Part shown: piece after piece, positions 43,037 to 52,760 of the stretch | Layout: every line of letters begins with the position of its first letter | Numbering within the stretch: the stretch's first letter is position 1 | Notes under the pieces: model-generated | The model's database searches: none | What the model was told of the DNA's origin: nothing | The model's input: the letters and a program-made list of their open reading frames with translations, nothing else | Program-made: the position numbers and the translations under genes | Assembly (NCBI RefSeq): GCF_014635085.1 | Contig: NZ_BMCH01000002.1 | Location: 186,001 to 250,000 of the forward strand | Length of the DNA: 64,000 bases | Direction of reading: 5' to 3' | DNA from: Asaia siamensis | GTDB taxonomy: Bacteria > Pseudomonadota > Alphaproteobacteria > Acetobacterales > Acetobacteraceae

Positions 43037-43801
43037 ATGACCAGAGTTCTCGTTGACCGTCTGTGCCTGCACTTTCCGGTCTATCATTCTGAAAACAGCA
43101 CCCTGAAGCGCTCCATGGCCAGTGCCGTCAGCAATCGCAGCGGGCAGCGGGCCGGTAGCGCCCTGGTGGAAGATGCGCGTCATCGCGTGACGATCGACGT
43201 GCTAAAGGATATCAGCTTCACGCTGGACAAGGGTGAGCGTCTGGGTCTCATCGGGGGGAATGGTGCCGGCAAGACGACGCTTCTGCGCGCTCTGGCCGGT
43301 ATTTATGAGCCGGTTTCAGGGCGCGTGCGTGTGCGTGGGTCCATCGGCACATTGCTCGACACGCAGCTTGGAATGAATATGGAACTGACAGGTCTGGAGA
43401 ATATCCGCCTGCGCTGCCTGTTCCATGGGTTCGGTCAGGCCCAGGCCGGGTCGATCGCGCAGAATGTTGCCGAGTTTGCAGAGCTGGGTGATTTTCTGGC
43501 TCTGCCGGTCAAGACCTATAGCAGCGGCATGCTGGTGCGCCTTGCCTTCGGTCTGGCGACGGCCATTACGCCTGATGTGCTGCTGATGGATGAATGGCTC
43601 ATGGCCGGCGACATCACCTTTCTGGAAAAGGCGAAAAAGCGCATCGAGAGCCTTGTGCAGGATTCCGATACGCTGGTCATGTCGTCTCATCAGCCCGAGA
43701 TCATCAGACGCTGGTGCACACGCCTGATCTGGCTGGAGAACGGCCAGATTCGCATGGACGGCCCAACAGATGCGGTTCTGGACACTTATCTGGCGGCTTG
43801 A
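43037..43801 (+). CDS. ABC transporter ATPase for polysaccharide export (Wzt/KpsT-like)
   Basis: A 254-residue ATPase. Walker A is GGNGAGKTTLLRAL (about 75-88), the signature loop is YSSGMLVRLAFGLA, and Walker B is DVLLMDEWLMAGD, followed by the H-loop in MSSHQPEIIRRWC. The Asp-Glu-Trp after Walker B and the absence of a C-terminal carbohydrate-binding domain point to the KpsT-like group. The N-terminal 60 residues include an extra basic stretch (SNRSGQRAGSALVEDARHRVT). ATG at 43037 follows the permease stop by two bases, so the two are one operon. Confidence 0.92.
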   Translation: MTRVLVDRLCLHFPVYHSENSTLKRSMASAVSNRSGQRAGSALVEDARHRVTIDVLKDISFTLDKGERLGLIGGNGAGKTTLLRALAGIYEPVSGRVRVRGSIGTLLDTQLGMNMELTGLENIRLRCLFHGFGQAQAGSIAQNVAEFAELGDFLALPVKTYSSGMLVRLAFGLATAITPDVLLMDEWLMAGDITFLEKAKKRIESLVQDSDTLVMSSHQPEIIRRWCTRLIWLENGQIRMDGPTDAVLDTYLAA

Positions 43802-43926
43802 GGGCCGCACCGTTCTCCTTAAGACGTCTGCTTCCGCTTTCTGCTCCGGCAGAAAGCACACACACGGAAAACCAGCGCTTGATTAAGCAAGAACGCTAAA
43901 TTTTCTGATCGAATTTTCGGAAAAAA

Positions 43927-44003
<77 letters not shown>

Positions 44004-44525
44004 ATGAAGCTTTTCAGCTTCAGCAACCGCTTCGGAGGAGGCCGTAACGTCCTCGTCTTCGGTGAAGGGGGAACTACCAGTCCCGATTTCTTTTGGCAAC
44101 AGGGGGTAGCGATTTTTTTTCATTTTTCTTGTTCGCCGCGCCATTGGATCGGGGAGGGCAGCCAGGTGGGAAGTCAGCATGGAGCGGGTTCCCGATAACT
44201 ATCTGGTAAGGATACAGGTGCGTTCGACGGGCTCTGTACGGCTCCACGCTGGCGGCGAGAGGGAGCACGGTGATTCTGGCTCTCTCGAAGGCGGGCTTTC
44301 AGGTCGTATGAGCGTTCCTGATCACTGAGAGAGCCGGAATCGAACGCGCCCGTCCGTCGGGCGCGGCTATTTCTCTGCTCACAGGGCAGTGTTCGGTCTT
44401 GCAGAAGTGCCGGGTAGGTTATCGAGGGAAGGCCTTCGGTCGGGACCGAAGGCTTCCAGGTTGCACCGAGTCGATCATGGGAGCAGGGGCATAATCCCCG
44501 GCAGCCGTGAGGGACGCTGCCTCTT
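44004..44525. other. 522-bp non-coding region with nested inverted repeats
   Basis: No convincing gene is seen. Three stems are present. GATTCTGGCTCTCTC (44272-44286) pairs with GAGAGAGCCGGAATC (44327-44341), 15 bp with one G-U. GCGCCCG/CGGGCGC occurs at 44346-44352 and 44358-44364. GCCTTCGGTC/GACCGAAGGC occurs at 44432-44441 and 44444-44453. A 186-codon minus-strand frame over the region is arginine- and serine-rich without a domain, so I regard it as chance. The part next to 44003 should hold the tRNA-Asp promoter. Confidence 0.7.
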
Positions 44526-45698
44526 TCAGGGTTCGAGCGCGTTGCTCCGGCATGAAGCCGGAGCATTAACCGGGTTGCAGCGTGCGACCAGATTCGGACC
44601 GAAGCTGACCGCGTAACCATGCCACGGCGCCGGTTCGAAACCGGGATAATCGGTGCTGATGAGATGCGCGCCGGAAGAGAAAGCGACATTGCGACGTTCG
44701 AGATCGTTCTGCCGCGCTTCGATTGTATTGGCATCGGCGCGGGTACGCACGAGATAGCCCTGTTTCACCAGATTAGGGATGATACGCGCAGCCGCGGCGT
44801 TGTCGACAGCCTCGCTGCCATTGCCCTTGGCGCCGATGAAGCCCTCATTGATCTCTGTGAAAGCGCAGTCCGGGTCGCCGGGTTTGGCGTTGGTAAAGAC
44901 GATACGGTTGCGCAGGGCCGGGTGGCCTTGGGTATAGCGCGCTGTGTCATGAGGCCGGTCGAACAGGAAAACGACCTTGCCACGCGTCTGTGACAGGCTG
45001 GGCCAGCCATGTTCATGCACGGCGCTGTCGAGCGTCTCTGCCGAGCCGCGCACCTGGTCGGGGGTAACGATTCCATTCTGTCCGAAAACCGAGACCAGCT
45101 CGGCATCGAGCCGGTCATAGGTGGCAGGGGTAAACACTTCCGGTGGCGTAAAATCGAGCTTGCCGCCTCCAAAGGGAATATCCTGCTTGGTCTCAAGGTC
45201 GATGAAGACAGGCACATGGTTCGGATGCGCATCCGACCAGGCCTTGATTTCGGACAGACAGACACGAAGCGGCTGACAGTTCGATCGCTGGTCGATATCG
45301 ACGATATGCATGACCTTAAAATCTGTGCCCTGCATTGCCTGCGGCGGCGTCGGGTCGCGATTGGGCGTCAGCCCTGCCTTGCGCTCCCATTCAGGGCCCT
45401 TTGGATGGGCATAGCGGCCACCCTCGCTGTCAGCATAGATGTCGATTTCAAGCTGGCGCACGCCGTGATCGAGCTGCGACGTGATTGTGTCATGATGATA
45501 ATCGAGCGCAATCGCTGCCTGAGGCGAGAGCTTCGTCAGCCATTTCAGCGTGGTGGGCGAGATGTCGCGCCGGTAGCTGTTATGGGTGCCGATCACCTGT
45601 ATCTGGTTGAGATGGACCGTCTCATCCATCGGCCCGGCATGGGCAACGCCCATTACGGCCGTAAGGAGAGTCAGGGGCAAGGCAGAGCGTAGGCGCAT
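44526..45698 (-). CDS. Secreted calcium-dependent PI-PLC-like phosphodiesterase
   Basis: A 390-residue protein with a signal peptide (MRLRSALPLTLLTAVMGVAHA). The mature domain matches the Ca2+-dependent phosphoinositide-specific phospholipase C (PLC C1-like) family. IQVIGTHNSYRRD carries the first catalytic His, LDHGVRQLEIDIYAD the metal acids, MHIVDIDQRSNCQPLRVCL the second His region, and VPVFIDLETKQD a further acidic site. The C-terminal GAHLISTDYPGFEPAPW is also typical. It probably cleaves phosphodiester headgroups outside the cytoplasm. The gene has its own promoter and ends in the structured region. Confidence 0.85.
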   Translation of the reverse strand: MRLRSALPLTLLTAVMGVAHAGPMDETVHLNQIQVIGTHNSYRRDISPTTLKWLTKLSPQAAIALDYHHDTITSQLDHGVRQLEIDIYADSEGGRYAHPKGPEWERKAGLTPNRDPTPPQAMQGTDFKVMHIVDIDQRSNCQPLRVCLSEIKAWSDAHPNHVPVFIDLETKQDIPFGGGKLDFTPPEVFTPATYDRLDAELVSVFGQNGIVTPDQVRGSAETLDSAVHEHGWPSLSQTRGKVVFLFDRPHDTARYTQGHPALRNRIVFTNAKPGDPDCAFTEINEGFIGAKGNGSEAVDNAAAARIIPNLVKQGYLVRTRADANTIEARQNDLERRNVAFSSGAHLISTDYPGFEPAPWHGYAVSFGPNLVARCNPVNAPASCRSNALEP

Positions 45699-46007
45699 CG
45701 ACAGATCCTGAAAGCGGGCCAGGGAGCCGCGATAAGGACATGGCTTTGAGGGGGCTGGAAGGCGCCAAAGGGCGCGTCATGAAATCTTCATCGGGCCTAT
45801 AAAAAAATGCCACAGAGAATTCATGGTCGACGATCAGGTTTTGAGAGCAGAAACCAAGCCTCTGTCGTGATCAAAATTCTCTCTCGATCAGTAATATCGG
45901 ACGTTTCTTGGGTTTTCAGCCGGGCCCGGCGTCGCACCACGCAGAAATGTGTGACGGTTCAACGTGGGCGCTGCCCTATACTGCGTGTCCCTCAAGGAGG
46001 AGACAGC

Positions 46008-46628
46008 ATGGGCGATGGCCGCGTTTGTTGGGATGAAGTCTATTCGGGCAAGGCAGCGACAGAGCTGAGCTGGTATGAGGCGCATCCCGACCTGTCTCTC
46101 AAACTGATACTGGACCATGCGTCCGCACGCCGAGCGGTAGTCGATATTGGCGGCGGCGTCTCATTTTTGCCGGATGCCCTTCTCGACGCTGGTTTTGATG
46201 AGGTGACGAGCCTTGATCTGTCTGCTGTCGCGCTCAAGTGTGTTGCAGCAAGGCTGAAAACTGCCGGAGCACGTTTTCAGCCGGTTGTCGCCGATGTAAC
46301 AGAGTGGGAGCCGGGGCGAGTTTACGATGTCTGGCATGATCGTGCCGCGCTGCATTTTCTGGCCGCCCCCGAGGCTCAGGCACGCTATGCACGCGTTCTG
46401 CGGAAGGCTCTGAGCACAGGCGGTATCGCGGTTATCGCGACTTTCGCCCCAGACGGCCCAACCCGTTGCTCGGGCCTGCCGGTTGTGAGGCATGATGCTG
46501 TCTCTATCGCTTCGCTTTTGGGGGAGGGGTTCACATTGCTGGCAGAGCAGCGACACACCCATCACACGCCCGGCGGCGCACGCCAGAATTTTCAGAGCGT
46601 GGTTTTTCAGAAAACTGGCGGTGTCTGA
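46008..46628 (+). CDS. Class I SAM-dependent methyltransferase
   Basis: A 206-residue methyltransferase. CWDEVYSGKAATELSWYEAHPDLSL opens the protein, as in small thiol- or metalloid-type methyltransferases, followed by motif I VVDIGGGVSFLPDALL, the acidic strand-2 end LDLSAVAL, ADVTEW, and motif IV DVWHDRAALHFL. The WHDRAALHFL ending of motif IV is characteristic of this subfamily. Substrate is unknown. AAGGAGGAG right before the ATG at 46008 decides the start. The 309-bp gap between it and the PI-PLC-like gene (divergent) shows no other gene. Confidence 0.85.
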   Translation: MGDGRVCWDEVYSGKAATELSWYEAHPDLSLKLILDHASARRAVVDIGGGVSFLPDALLDAGFDEVTSLDLSAVALKCVAARLKTAGARFQPVVADVTEWEPGRVYDVWHDRAALHFLAAPEAQARYARVLRKALSTGGIAVIATFAPDGPTRCSGLPVVRHDAVSIASLLGEGFTLLAEQRHTHHTPGGARQNFQSVVFQKTGGV

Positions 46629-46955
46629 ACGATCACCGCTCATCAGGCATGGGAGGGGACAAAATCACGAGTTGTTCTGGAGGGCAGTTTTACGTGAGAA
46701 ATGTGTCCCGCATCCAGTCGATCACGGCCGCGCGCTGCCTTCCCTTATCCGTGTCAGCATCAACGGCCCAGAGAGACAGGGGCGGTAGATAGCGAATTGT
46801 CGTCTTCGACTTCATGAAGAATACTCATTGGGGAGGTCATTGATCATTCCTTTCGTTCCATGAGCGTGGCATCCGGCGCTGGACGTTCAGGGGGCGTGAT
46901 GAGAAGGTCTGTCCCCCGGTGTAACCCTTGATAGCAGCAGGAGGCGAAGCGTCAC
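46629..46955. other. 327-bp gap with one doubtful small ORF
   Basis: No clear gene. On the minus strand a 41-codon frame (46690-46815, MKSKTTIRYLPPLSLWAVDA...) is open but has no ribosome-binding site and no recognised family, so it is only a candidate. The GNAT promoter should lie near 46860-46930. Confidence 0.45.
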
Positions 46956-47414
46956 ATGATCGAAATCCGGGTCGATGATCTCACAGGGGCAGAAACCCGG
47001 GCCCTGTTGGCCCTTCATCTGGCGGGCATGGCGGAGGATACGCCTTCAGCCAGCCGGTTTGCCCTTGATCTTTCAGGTTTGCAGGTGCCTGAAGTCACGC
47101 TCTGGTCAGCACGGATTGAAGGGCGTGTGGCAGCGATCGGGGCGTTGAAAATGCTTGGGGAAGGACTGGCTGAGGTCAAATCGATGCGTACCCATCCCGA
47201 TTTTCTGCGACGCGGGGCCGGGGCGAAAATTCTGGCGGTCATCATCGCCACGGCGCGAGAGCGCGGCCTGAAACGACTGAGTCTGGAGACAGGTACCACC
47301 CCGGCATTCGCCTCAGCGATCGCGCTATATCGCAAGAGCGGTTTTGTCAGCGGGCCAGCTTTCAGCATCTATCAGGCGAGTGCGTATAACCAGTTCTTTC
47401 ATCTCGATCTGTGA
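46956..47414 (+). CDS. GNAT-family N-acetyltransferase
   Basis: A 152-residue acetyltransferase resembling putative YjdJ/PhnO-type GNATs. The acetyl-CoA site is MRTHPDFLRRGAGAKILAVIIATARERGLKRLSLETG (about 69-106), and GLAEVKSM is the preceding strand. FASAIALYRKSGFV is the terminal GNAT pattern. AGGAGG before the ATG at 46956 fixes the start. Substrate is unknown. Confidence 0.88.
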   Translation: MIEIRVDDLTGAETRALLALHLAGMAEDTPSASRFALDLSGLQVPEVTLWSARIEGRVAAIGALKMLGEGLAEVKSMRTHPDFLRRGAGAKILAVIIATARERGLKRLSLETGTTPAFASAIALYRKSGFVSGPAFSIYQASAYNQFFHLDL

Positions 47415-47473
47415 GAACCGGCAGCCAGGGCGCGCGCCCTGGCTGGTTTTCGGGTGGTGCCGTGAAGGGCACC

Positions 47474-49165
47474 TTACCGGCTGATCATGATCTCGATCAG
47501 ATTGGTGGCCCCACTCGCAATGCCGGCCTCAATGGCCGGAGCAATATCCTGTGCGCGTGTCAGGCGACGCGCCGGAACCCCCATCGAGGTGGCAAGCGCC
47601 TGATAATCGATGGTCGGATTGACGAGATCCATGGCGATGAAGCGACCGGTCTGGGCTGCCGTATAGTTTGCCTGACCGCGCATGAAATTTTTGAGCACGT
47701 TATATTCGCAGTTATTCATCACCACGAAAGTGACAGGCAGTTTTTCATGGGCGGCGGTCCAGAGCGCCTGCGGTGAATAGAGGGCGGCGCCATCGCCTAC
47801 CAGGCATACGACGGGCTCGCGTTTGAGGCCGAGCGAGCAGCCAATGGCGGCTGGCATGCCCCAGCCAAGCGCGCCCCCACGCAGAAAGGAATATTGCGCC
47901 GGGTCATCACTCTCGAGAAAACTGCGCACGAAAGTCGATGTCGCGATGGCTTCGTCGACGATGGGTGTATGTGGCCCGATGGCACGCACCGCCTCGCGGG
48001 CAGCGAGGATGGGCGGAATGCGCTCAGCGTCGAAGCCTGCATCGGCGCGTGCATGCAGGGCACGACGCTCTTCCTGTCTTCTGTCTCGGGCGGCGCTGCC
48101 GAGTGCCGCATAGTGAAGTGCATTTTCCGCGCTCGCTGTCGAGAGAAGAGGCAGCAAGGCCGTAAGAGACGGTTTGAGAGCGCCACAGCTCGAGAGAAGG
48201 GTCGGATAGGTACGGCCCAGATCGGTCACATCCGACGAAAGCTGGTACACTGCGCAGCCCTCAGGCACGGCAGAGCCTTCGGTATAGAGAATGGTGATGA
48301 GCGATTTGCCACCAATGGCAAAAATGGCATCGTAATCCGACAGGATCTCGGCAATGCCGCGCGCCGTGGTCGGCAGATTGCCCCGCCATAGAGGATGTGC
48401 GGTGGGGAAAGGCACGCGAGACGGCCAGGATGAGCCATAGACAGGCGCCCCGAGCATTTCCGCCACGGCAACAGCCTCCGAGGCAGCCTTGCTGGCGTGA
48501 ATCTCATCCCCCGCAATCAGGGCCAGGCGCCCCGGTGCGATGGCTGAGAGTGCCTGGGCCAGTTCTGGCAGGCCCCCGGCAATGGAATCGCGATTGATGC
48601 GTGAGGGGGCGCCGCTCCCGATCGTGCTCATCTCTTCCATGATATCCATGGGAAGCGAAAGAAAGACCGGGCCGGACGGCGCTGCGTCGGCATCGTGAAA
48701 GGCGCGTCGCACGAGGGTCGGCAGCTGATCGACAGAGGCGACCTCCTTGCCCCATTTCACGGCAGGCTCTGCAATCTTGAGCAGATCGCCGAAAAGCAGC
48801 GGATCGGTGACGGCGTGACGCAGATCCTGCTGCCCGGCGGTCACGACGAGCGGCGTTTGCGACACATGGGCGTTGAGCAAATTGCCCATACCATGGCCCA
48901 GACCGCCTGCCGTATGCAGGTTGAGAAAGCCGGGGCGTCCTGATGATTGCGCGTAACCATCGGCCATGGCGACGGCGCTGGCTTCCTGCAGGGCCAGGAT
49001 ATAGCGGATATCAGGCTTGCGCAGCAGGCTGTCCATCAAGGGCAGCTCGGTCGTGCCGGGATTGCCGAAAATATACTCCACTTTCTCGCTGGCAAGAATT
49101 TCGAGCAGGATATCGGCGCCGCTTCGGGCATTGAGCGTGCTGGTTCTGGCAAGGCTTGCTGTCAT
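47474..49165 (-). CDS. Thiamine diphosphate-dependent decarboxylase, benzoylformate-decarboxylase-like
   Basis: A 563-residue ThDP enzyme. The N-terminal domain has VEYIFGNPGTTELPLMDSL and LALQEASAVAMADGYAQ with the cofactor Glu. The ThDP-binding motif is VCLVGDGAALYSPQALWTAAHEKLPVTFVVMNNCEYNVLKN, that is GDG with Asn-Cys-Glu about 27 residues on. LHTAGGLGHGMGNLLNAH is close to benzoylformate decarboxylase, where nearby His residues are catalytic. It could decarboxylate benzoylformate or another 2-oxo acid. It is divergent from the Lrp/AsnC-type gene at 49337, the likely regulator. Confidence 0.85.
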   Translation of the reverse strand: MTASLARTSTLNARSGADILLEILASEKVEYIFGNPGTTELPLMDSLLRKPDIRYILALQEASAVAMADGYAQSSGRPGFLNLHTAGGLGHGMGNLLNAHVSQTPLVVTAGQQDLRHAVTDPLLFGDLLKIAEPAVKWGKEVASVDQLPTLVRRAFHDADAAPSGPVFLSLPMDIMEEMSTIGSGAPSRINRDSIAGGLPELAQALSAIAPGRLALIAGDEIHASKAASEAVAVAEMLGAPVYGSSWPSRVPFPTAHPLWRGNLPTTARGIAEILSDYDAIFAIGGKSLITILYTEGSAVPEGCAVYQLSSDVTDLGRTYPTLLSSCGALKPSLTALLPLLSTASAENALHYAALGSAARDRRQEERRALHARADAGFDAERIPPILAAREAVRAIGPHTPIVDEAIATSTFVRSFLESDDPAQYSFLRGGALGWGMPAAIGCSLGLKREPVVCLVGDGAALYSPQALWTAAHEKLPVTFVVMNNCEYNVLKNFMRGQANYTAAQTGRFIAMDLVNPTIDYQALATSMGVPARRLTRAQDIAPAIEAGIASGATNLIEIMISR

Positions 49166-49336
49166 GGTCTCGAACCTGAAGAAAGATGCGAAAAACAGGA
49201 TCGCAAGCCGGAAAGGCAGCGATCGTCTAACGAGACGATATCACGCCAGTTTCTGATAAAAATTGCGTTTTTCAATGTCTTTCAGCTATTGAAAAGAAAA
49301 AACAATTTGGATTTATGGTAAGATGGAGCATAAAAA

Positions 49337-49816
49337 TTGCTTGAGGAACTCGATGCCATCGACCGGCACCTGCTGGTCCTGCTGCAACAGGATGCATCGC
49401 GTTCCACAGCCGAGTTGGCCGATCTGGTTGGCCTTTCCCAGGCGCCCTGCTGGCGGCGCATCCAGCGTCTGAAGGATGCGGGCATTCTGCAAAAGCAGGT
49501 CTATTTGGTTGATCGACGCAAGATCGGGCTGAACGCCCAGCTCTATGCGCTGGTCAAGCTGACGGCGCATGCGCGCGGTAATCTCGCCGCTTTCGAGGAA
49601 GCGATACGCGATTTTCCCGAGGTGCAGGATTGTTATGTGCTTCTGGGGTCGACGGATTTCATTCTGCGCATCGTGACGCGCGATATCGAATCCTATGAGC
49701 AGTTCTTCCTGAAAAGACTGGCAAGCGTGCCCGGTATTCAGGAAGTCAATTCGATGGTGGCGCTTTCGGAAATCAAGCACACGCTCGAATTGCCGATAGA
49801 GCGCCTGACCTCCTGA
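49337..49816 (+). CDS. Lrp/AsnC-family transcriptional regulator
   Basis: A 159-residue regulator. The helix-turn-helix is LDAIDRHLLVLLQQDASRSTAELADLVGLSQAPCWRRIQRLKDAGIL (about 5-50). The RAM ligand domain follows, with PEVQDCYVLLGSTDFILRIVTRDIESYEQF. The start appears to be TTG at 49337 with GGAG at proper distance; no ATG fits. It is divergent from the decarboxylase gene across an AT-rich 170-bp gap, the typical arrangement of a local Lrp-type activator. Such activators usually sense the amino acid or 2-oxo acid of the neighbouring pathway. Confidence 0.9.
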   Translation: MLEELDAIDRHLLVLLQQDASRSTAELADLVGLSQAPCWRRIQRLKDAGILQKQVYLVDRRKIGLNAQLYALVKLTAHARGNLAAFEEAIRDFPEVQDCYVLLGSTDFILRIVTRDIESYEQFFLKRLASVPGIQEVNSMVALSEIKHTLELPIERLTS

Positions 49817-49877
49817 AAATCGGTATCAGAGGGGCCAATGCCTCTTTGCAGATGTCAGGGTATCCCTCTGACGGGAA

Positions 49878-50645
49878 TTACCAGCAGCAGAAGCCGCCAT
49901 CGACCAGCAGATCGACGCCCGTGCAGAAAGACGCAGCGCGGGAAGAAAGGAAAATAGCTGGTCCGACCATTTCGCGCGGCAGGGCGATGCGGTTCATGGG
50001 AGTGTCGTTTTCGAACACTTTCACGCGTTCGGCCCATTCGGGACGGGTGTTCATGGGGGTGGCGGTATAGCCGGGGCTGATGGTGTTCACGCGAACGCCA
50101 CGGGTTGCCCATTCCATGGCCAGACTCTTACTGAGATGGATCACGGCAGCTTTCGAGGCGTTGTAATGCGCCTGCATGAGCCCACGATTGACGATCACGC
50201 CCGACATCGAGGCGATGTTGACGATCGACCCGCGGCCATTGGCGAGCATGGCGCGACCCTCGGCCTGAGACGAGAGAAACACGCCAGTGGTGTTGATATC
50301 GAGCACACGCTGCCACTGATCGCGGCCCATTTCCTCTGCCGGAGCCGCATTGGCGATACCTGCAGCATTGACCGCGACAGAAAGAAGACCCAGCTCGGTC
50401 TGGGTGGCGGCGATGGCATCGGCGAGGCTCACCTCATCCGTGGCGTCGCCCGTGCAGACCAGAACAGAGCGTGTGAGCCCGCGAATGCGGTCAGCGGTTT
50501 CATCGAGTCCCTTGCGTGAACCCGGCAGGTCGAAACAGGCCACCGAGGCGCCTGCTTCTGCAAGGCCGATGGCAATCTGCTGGCCAATTCCGCTGCCAGC
50601 GCCGGTTACGAAAGCGATGTCGCCCGAGAGGTCGAAAAGATCCAT
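49878..50645 (-). CDS. Short-chain dehydrogenase, probably polyol-type
   Basis: A 255-residue classical SDR: IAFVTGAGSGIGQQIAIGLAEAG near residue 10, Asp in ACFDLPG favouring NAD, NAAGIANAAP, INTTGVFLSSQAEGRAM, SMSGVIVNRGLMQAHYNASKAAV with the Ser-Tyr-Lys set, and GVDLLVDGGFCCW at the end. It resembles D-threitol or arabitol/xylitol dehydrogenases of acetic acid bacteria, and the nearby permease and transketolase fit this. The assignment to a given polyol is inference. It lies downstream of the transketolase, behind the terminator at 50674-50701, so it has its own transcript or depends on read-through. Confidence 0.8.
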   Translation of the reverse strand: MDLFDLSGDIAFVTGAGSGIGQQIAIGLAEAGASVACFDLPGSRKGLDETADRIRGLTRSVLVCTGDATDEVSLADAIAATQTELGLLSVAVNAAGIANAAPAEEMGRDQWQRVLDINTTGVFLSSQAEGRAMLANGRGSIVNIASMSGVIVNRGLMQAHYNASKAAVIHLSKSLAMEWATRGVRVNTISPGYTATPMNTRPEWAERVKVFENDTPMNRIALPREMVGPAIFLSSRAASFCTGVDLLVDGGFCCW

Positions 50646-50673
50646 GAGGGTAATCCAGTGTTCCGATGTCAGG

Positions 50674-50701
50674 AAAAAGGGCGGCCCTTATGGGCCGCCC
50701 T
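50674..50701 (-). terminator. Rho-independent terminator of the transketolase gene
   Basis: A 10-bp perfect stem (AGGGCGGCCC at 50678-50687 with GGGCCGCCCT at 50692-50701) with loop TTAT, followed on the minus strand by TTTTT. It follows the transketolase stop at 50715. Confidence 0.92.
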
Positions 50702-50714
50702 GAAAGCAGAGAAA

Positions 50715-52736
50715 TCAGTGGGTCTTGCGGCTTTTGACGCGGGTCAGAACCGCCTCGGCGCGGGTCACGACATTGTCGACAGTGAAGCCGAAATGGCGGA
50801 ACAGATCCTGCGCAGGGCCGGATTCACCAAAGCCGGTCATGCCCACCACATCGCCATCAAGCCCGACATAACGAGCCCAGTAGAGGGTGCTGGCGGCTTC
50901 AATGGCCAGGCGTGCCCTTACGGCATCGGGAAGCACGCTTTCACGATAGGCGGCATCCTGCGCATCGAATGTTTCGGGCGAGGGAAGCGAAACCACACGG
51001 ACGGCCACGCCCCTGGCGCGCAGGGCCTCGGCGGAGTCGAGGGCCAGGGTCATTTCAGAGCCCGTGGCCATCACGATCAGATCGGGTGTGCCGGTGCTGT
51101 CTGACAGCACATAACCGCCGCGCCATGCATCGCGCAGCTGAGCCTCGCTGCGGTTATGCTGTTTCAGGGGCAGGCGAGAGAGCGAGAATGCTGTCGGCCC
51201 GTCCAGACGTTCAAGCGCGCTGACCCAGGCGATGGCGGCCTCGACCTGATCGCAGGGGCGCCAGGTGACCATGTTCGGCGTCTGACGCAGGCTGGCCAGC
51301 TGTTCAACCGGCTGATGTGTCGGCCCGTCTTCGCCCAGACCGATGGAATCATGCGTATAGACCAGAATCTGACGCTGTTTCATCAGGGCGGCCATACGCA
51401 CGGCGTTGCGCGCATATTCCATGAACATCAGGAACGTCGCGGTATAGGGAATGAGCCCGCCATGCAGCGCAATACCATTGGCCATGGCGACCATGCCGAA
51501 CTCGCGCACGCCATAATCGACGTAATTGCCTGCAGGATCGAAGCAGACCGAAGAAGAGCCCGACCAGCGTGTCAGGCAGCTCGGCGTGATATCGGCACAG
51601 CCACCGACCATTTCCGGCAGATGCGGCGCAAAGGCCTCGATGGCATTCTGCGAGGCCTTGCGTGAGGGAATGTCCTTCGGGGCGTCCTGAAGGCTGCGGA
51701 CGAAGTCGCGAGACAGGCTTTGCCAGTTTGCCGGAAAGCCCTTGTTCTGACGACGCGTGAATTCGGCCGCAAGCTCGGGATGCGCCGCCTCATAGCGGGC
51801 GAAGAGGGCGTTCCACGACGATTCCGCCTCGCGGCCAGCCGGTCGATGGTCCCAGTCGCGATAGATTGCTTCAGGGATTTCAAATGCCGGATGAGACCAG
51901 TCCAGACGAGTCCGTATCTTCGCGATCTCATCGGCAGGCAGGACGCCTCCATGCACCTTGTGGGTGCCGGCATAGCCTTCGGAGCAGCCCTGACCGATGG
52001 TGGTGCGGCAGATGATCAGGCTTGGGCGGGCCGTTTCGGCACGAGCCTTTGTCAAGGCATCCAGAACGGCCTCGGGGTCGTGCCCGTCGATCTCGCCGAT
52101 GACCTGCCAGTCATAAGCCTCGAAGCGCTTGCGGGTGTCGTCGGTATAGACGCCGTCGATCGGTCCGTCATTGGTGACCATGTTACGGTCATAGATCGTG
52201 ATCAGCTTGCCCAGACCGAGCGTGCCTGCAAGGGCGCAGGCCTCGTGCGAGATGCCTTCCATCAGGCAGCCCTCGCCGACATAGGCATAGGTGTGGTGAT
52301 CGACGATCGGCAGTCCGGGGCGGTTGAACTGTGCCGCCAGCGTTTTTTCGGCAAGGGCCATGCCGACGGCATTGGCGATTCCCTGACCGAGCGGGCCGGT
52401 GGTGGTCTCGATGCCCGGTGCGTAGCCGAACTCAGGGTGGCCCGGTGTCCTGGAGTGAAGCTGACGGAACTGCCTGATATCGTCGATGCTCAGGTCGAAG
52501 CCGGAGAGATGCAGCAATGCATAAAGCAGCATCGAGCCATGGCCGTTGGAATAAACGAAGCGGTCGCGATTGCACCAGGCCGGATTGGCGGGGTTGTAGC
52601 GCATGACGTCACGCCAGAGCACTTCCGAGATGTCGGCCATCCCCAGCGGTGTACCGGGATGGCCTGACTGTGCCTTGAAAATGGCATCGATGGCGAGAAT
52701 GCGAATGGCGTTGGCGCGCTGGGTACGTGTGGTCAT
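50715..52736 (-). CDS. Transketolase
   Basis: A 673-residue ThDP enzyme exchanging two-carbon units between pentose phosphates. From ATG 52736: [15 protein letters not shown] (21-35), [16 protein letters not shown] (62-77), [29 protein letters not shown] (154-166), [10 protein letters not shown] (182-191), RTTIGQG, and in the second half [15 protein letters not shown] and [18 protein letters not shown]. Position 155 is Glu where transketolases normally have Asp as a Mg-ThDP ligand. Numbering matches E. coli TktA there. Neighbours (polyol permease, dehydrogenase) suggest a transketolase dedicated to pentitol catabolism. ATG at 52760 is an alternative start. Confidence 0.93.
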   Translation of the reverse strand: MTTRTQRANAIRILAIDAIFKAQSGHPGTPLGMADISEVLWRDVMRYNPANPAWCNRDRFVYSNGHGSMLLYALLHLSGFDLSIDDIRQFRQLHSRTPGHPEFGYAPGIETTTGPLGQGIANAVGMALAEKTLAAQFNRPGLPIVDHHTYAYVGEGCLMEGISHEACALAGTLGLGKLITIYDRNMVTNDGPIDGVYTDDTRKRFEAYDWQVIGEIDGHDPEAVLDALTKARAETARPSLIICRTTIGQGCSEGYAGTHKVHGGVLPADEIAKIRTRLDWSHPAFEIPEAIYRDWDHRPAGREAESSWNALFARYEAAHPELAAEFTRRQNKGFPANWQSLSRDFVRSLQDAPKDIPSRKASQNAIEAFAPHLPEMVGGCADITPSCLTRWSGSSSVCFDPAGNYVDYGVREFGMVAMANGIALHGGLIPYTATFLMFMEYARNAVRMAALMKQRQILVYTHDSIGLGEDGPTHQPVEQLASLRQTPNMVTWRPCDQVEAAIAWVSALERLDGPTAFSLSRLPLKQHNRSEAQLRDAWRGGYVLSDSTGTPDLIVMATGSEMTLALDSAEALRARGVAVRVVSLPSPETFDAQDAAYRESVLPDAVRARLAIEAASTLYWARYVGLDGDVVGMTGFGESGPAQDLFRHFGFTVDNVVTRAEAVLTRVKSRKTH

Positions 52737-52760
52737 GGAAAGACCCTTGTCTGGCCCCAT

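Noticed and set aside
44174-44734. 186-codon minus-strand open frame
   Set aside because: It overlaps the C-terminus of the PI-PLC-like gene, has no domain and is arginine/serine-rich, as random GC-rich frames are.
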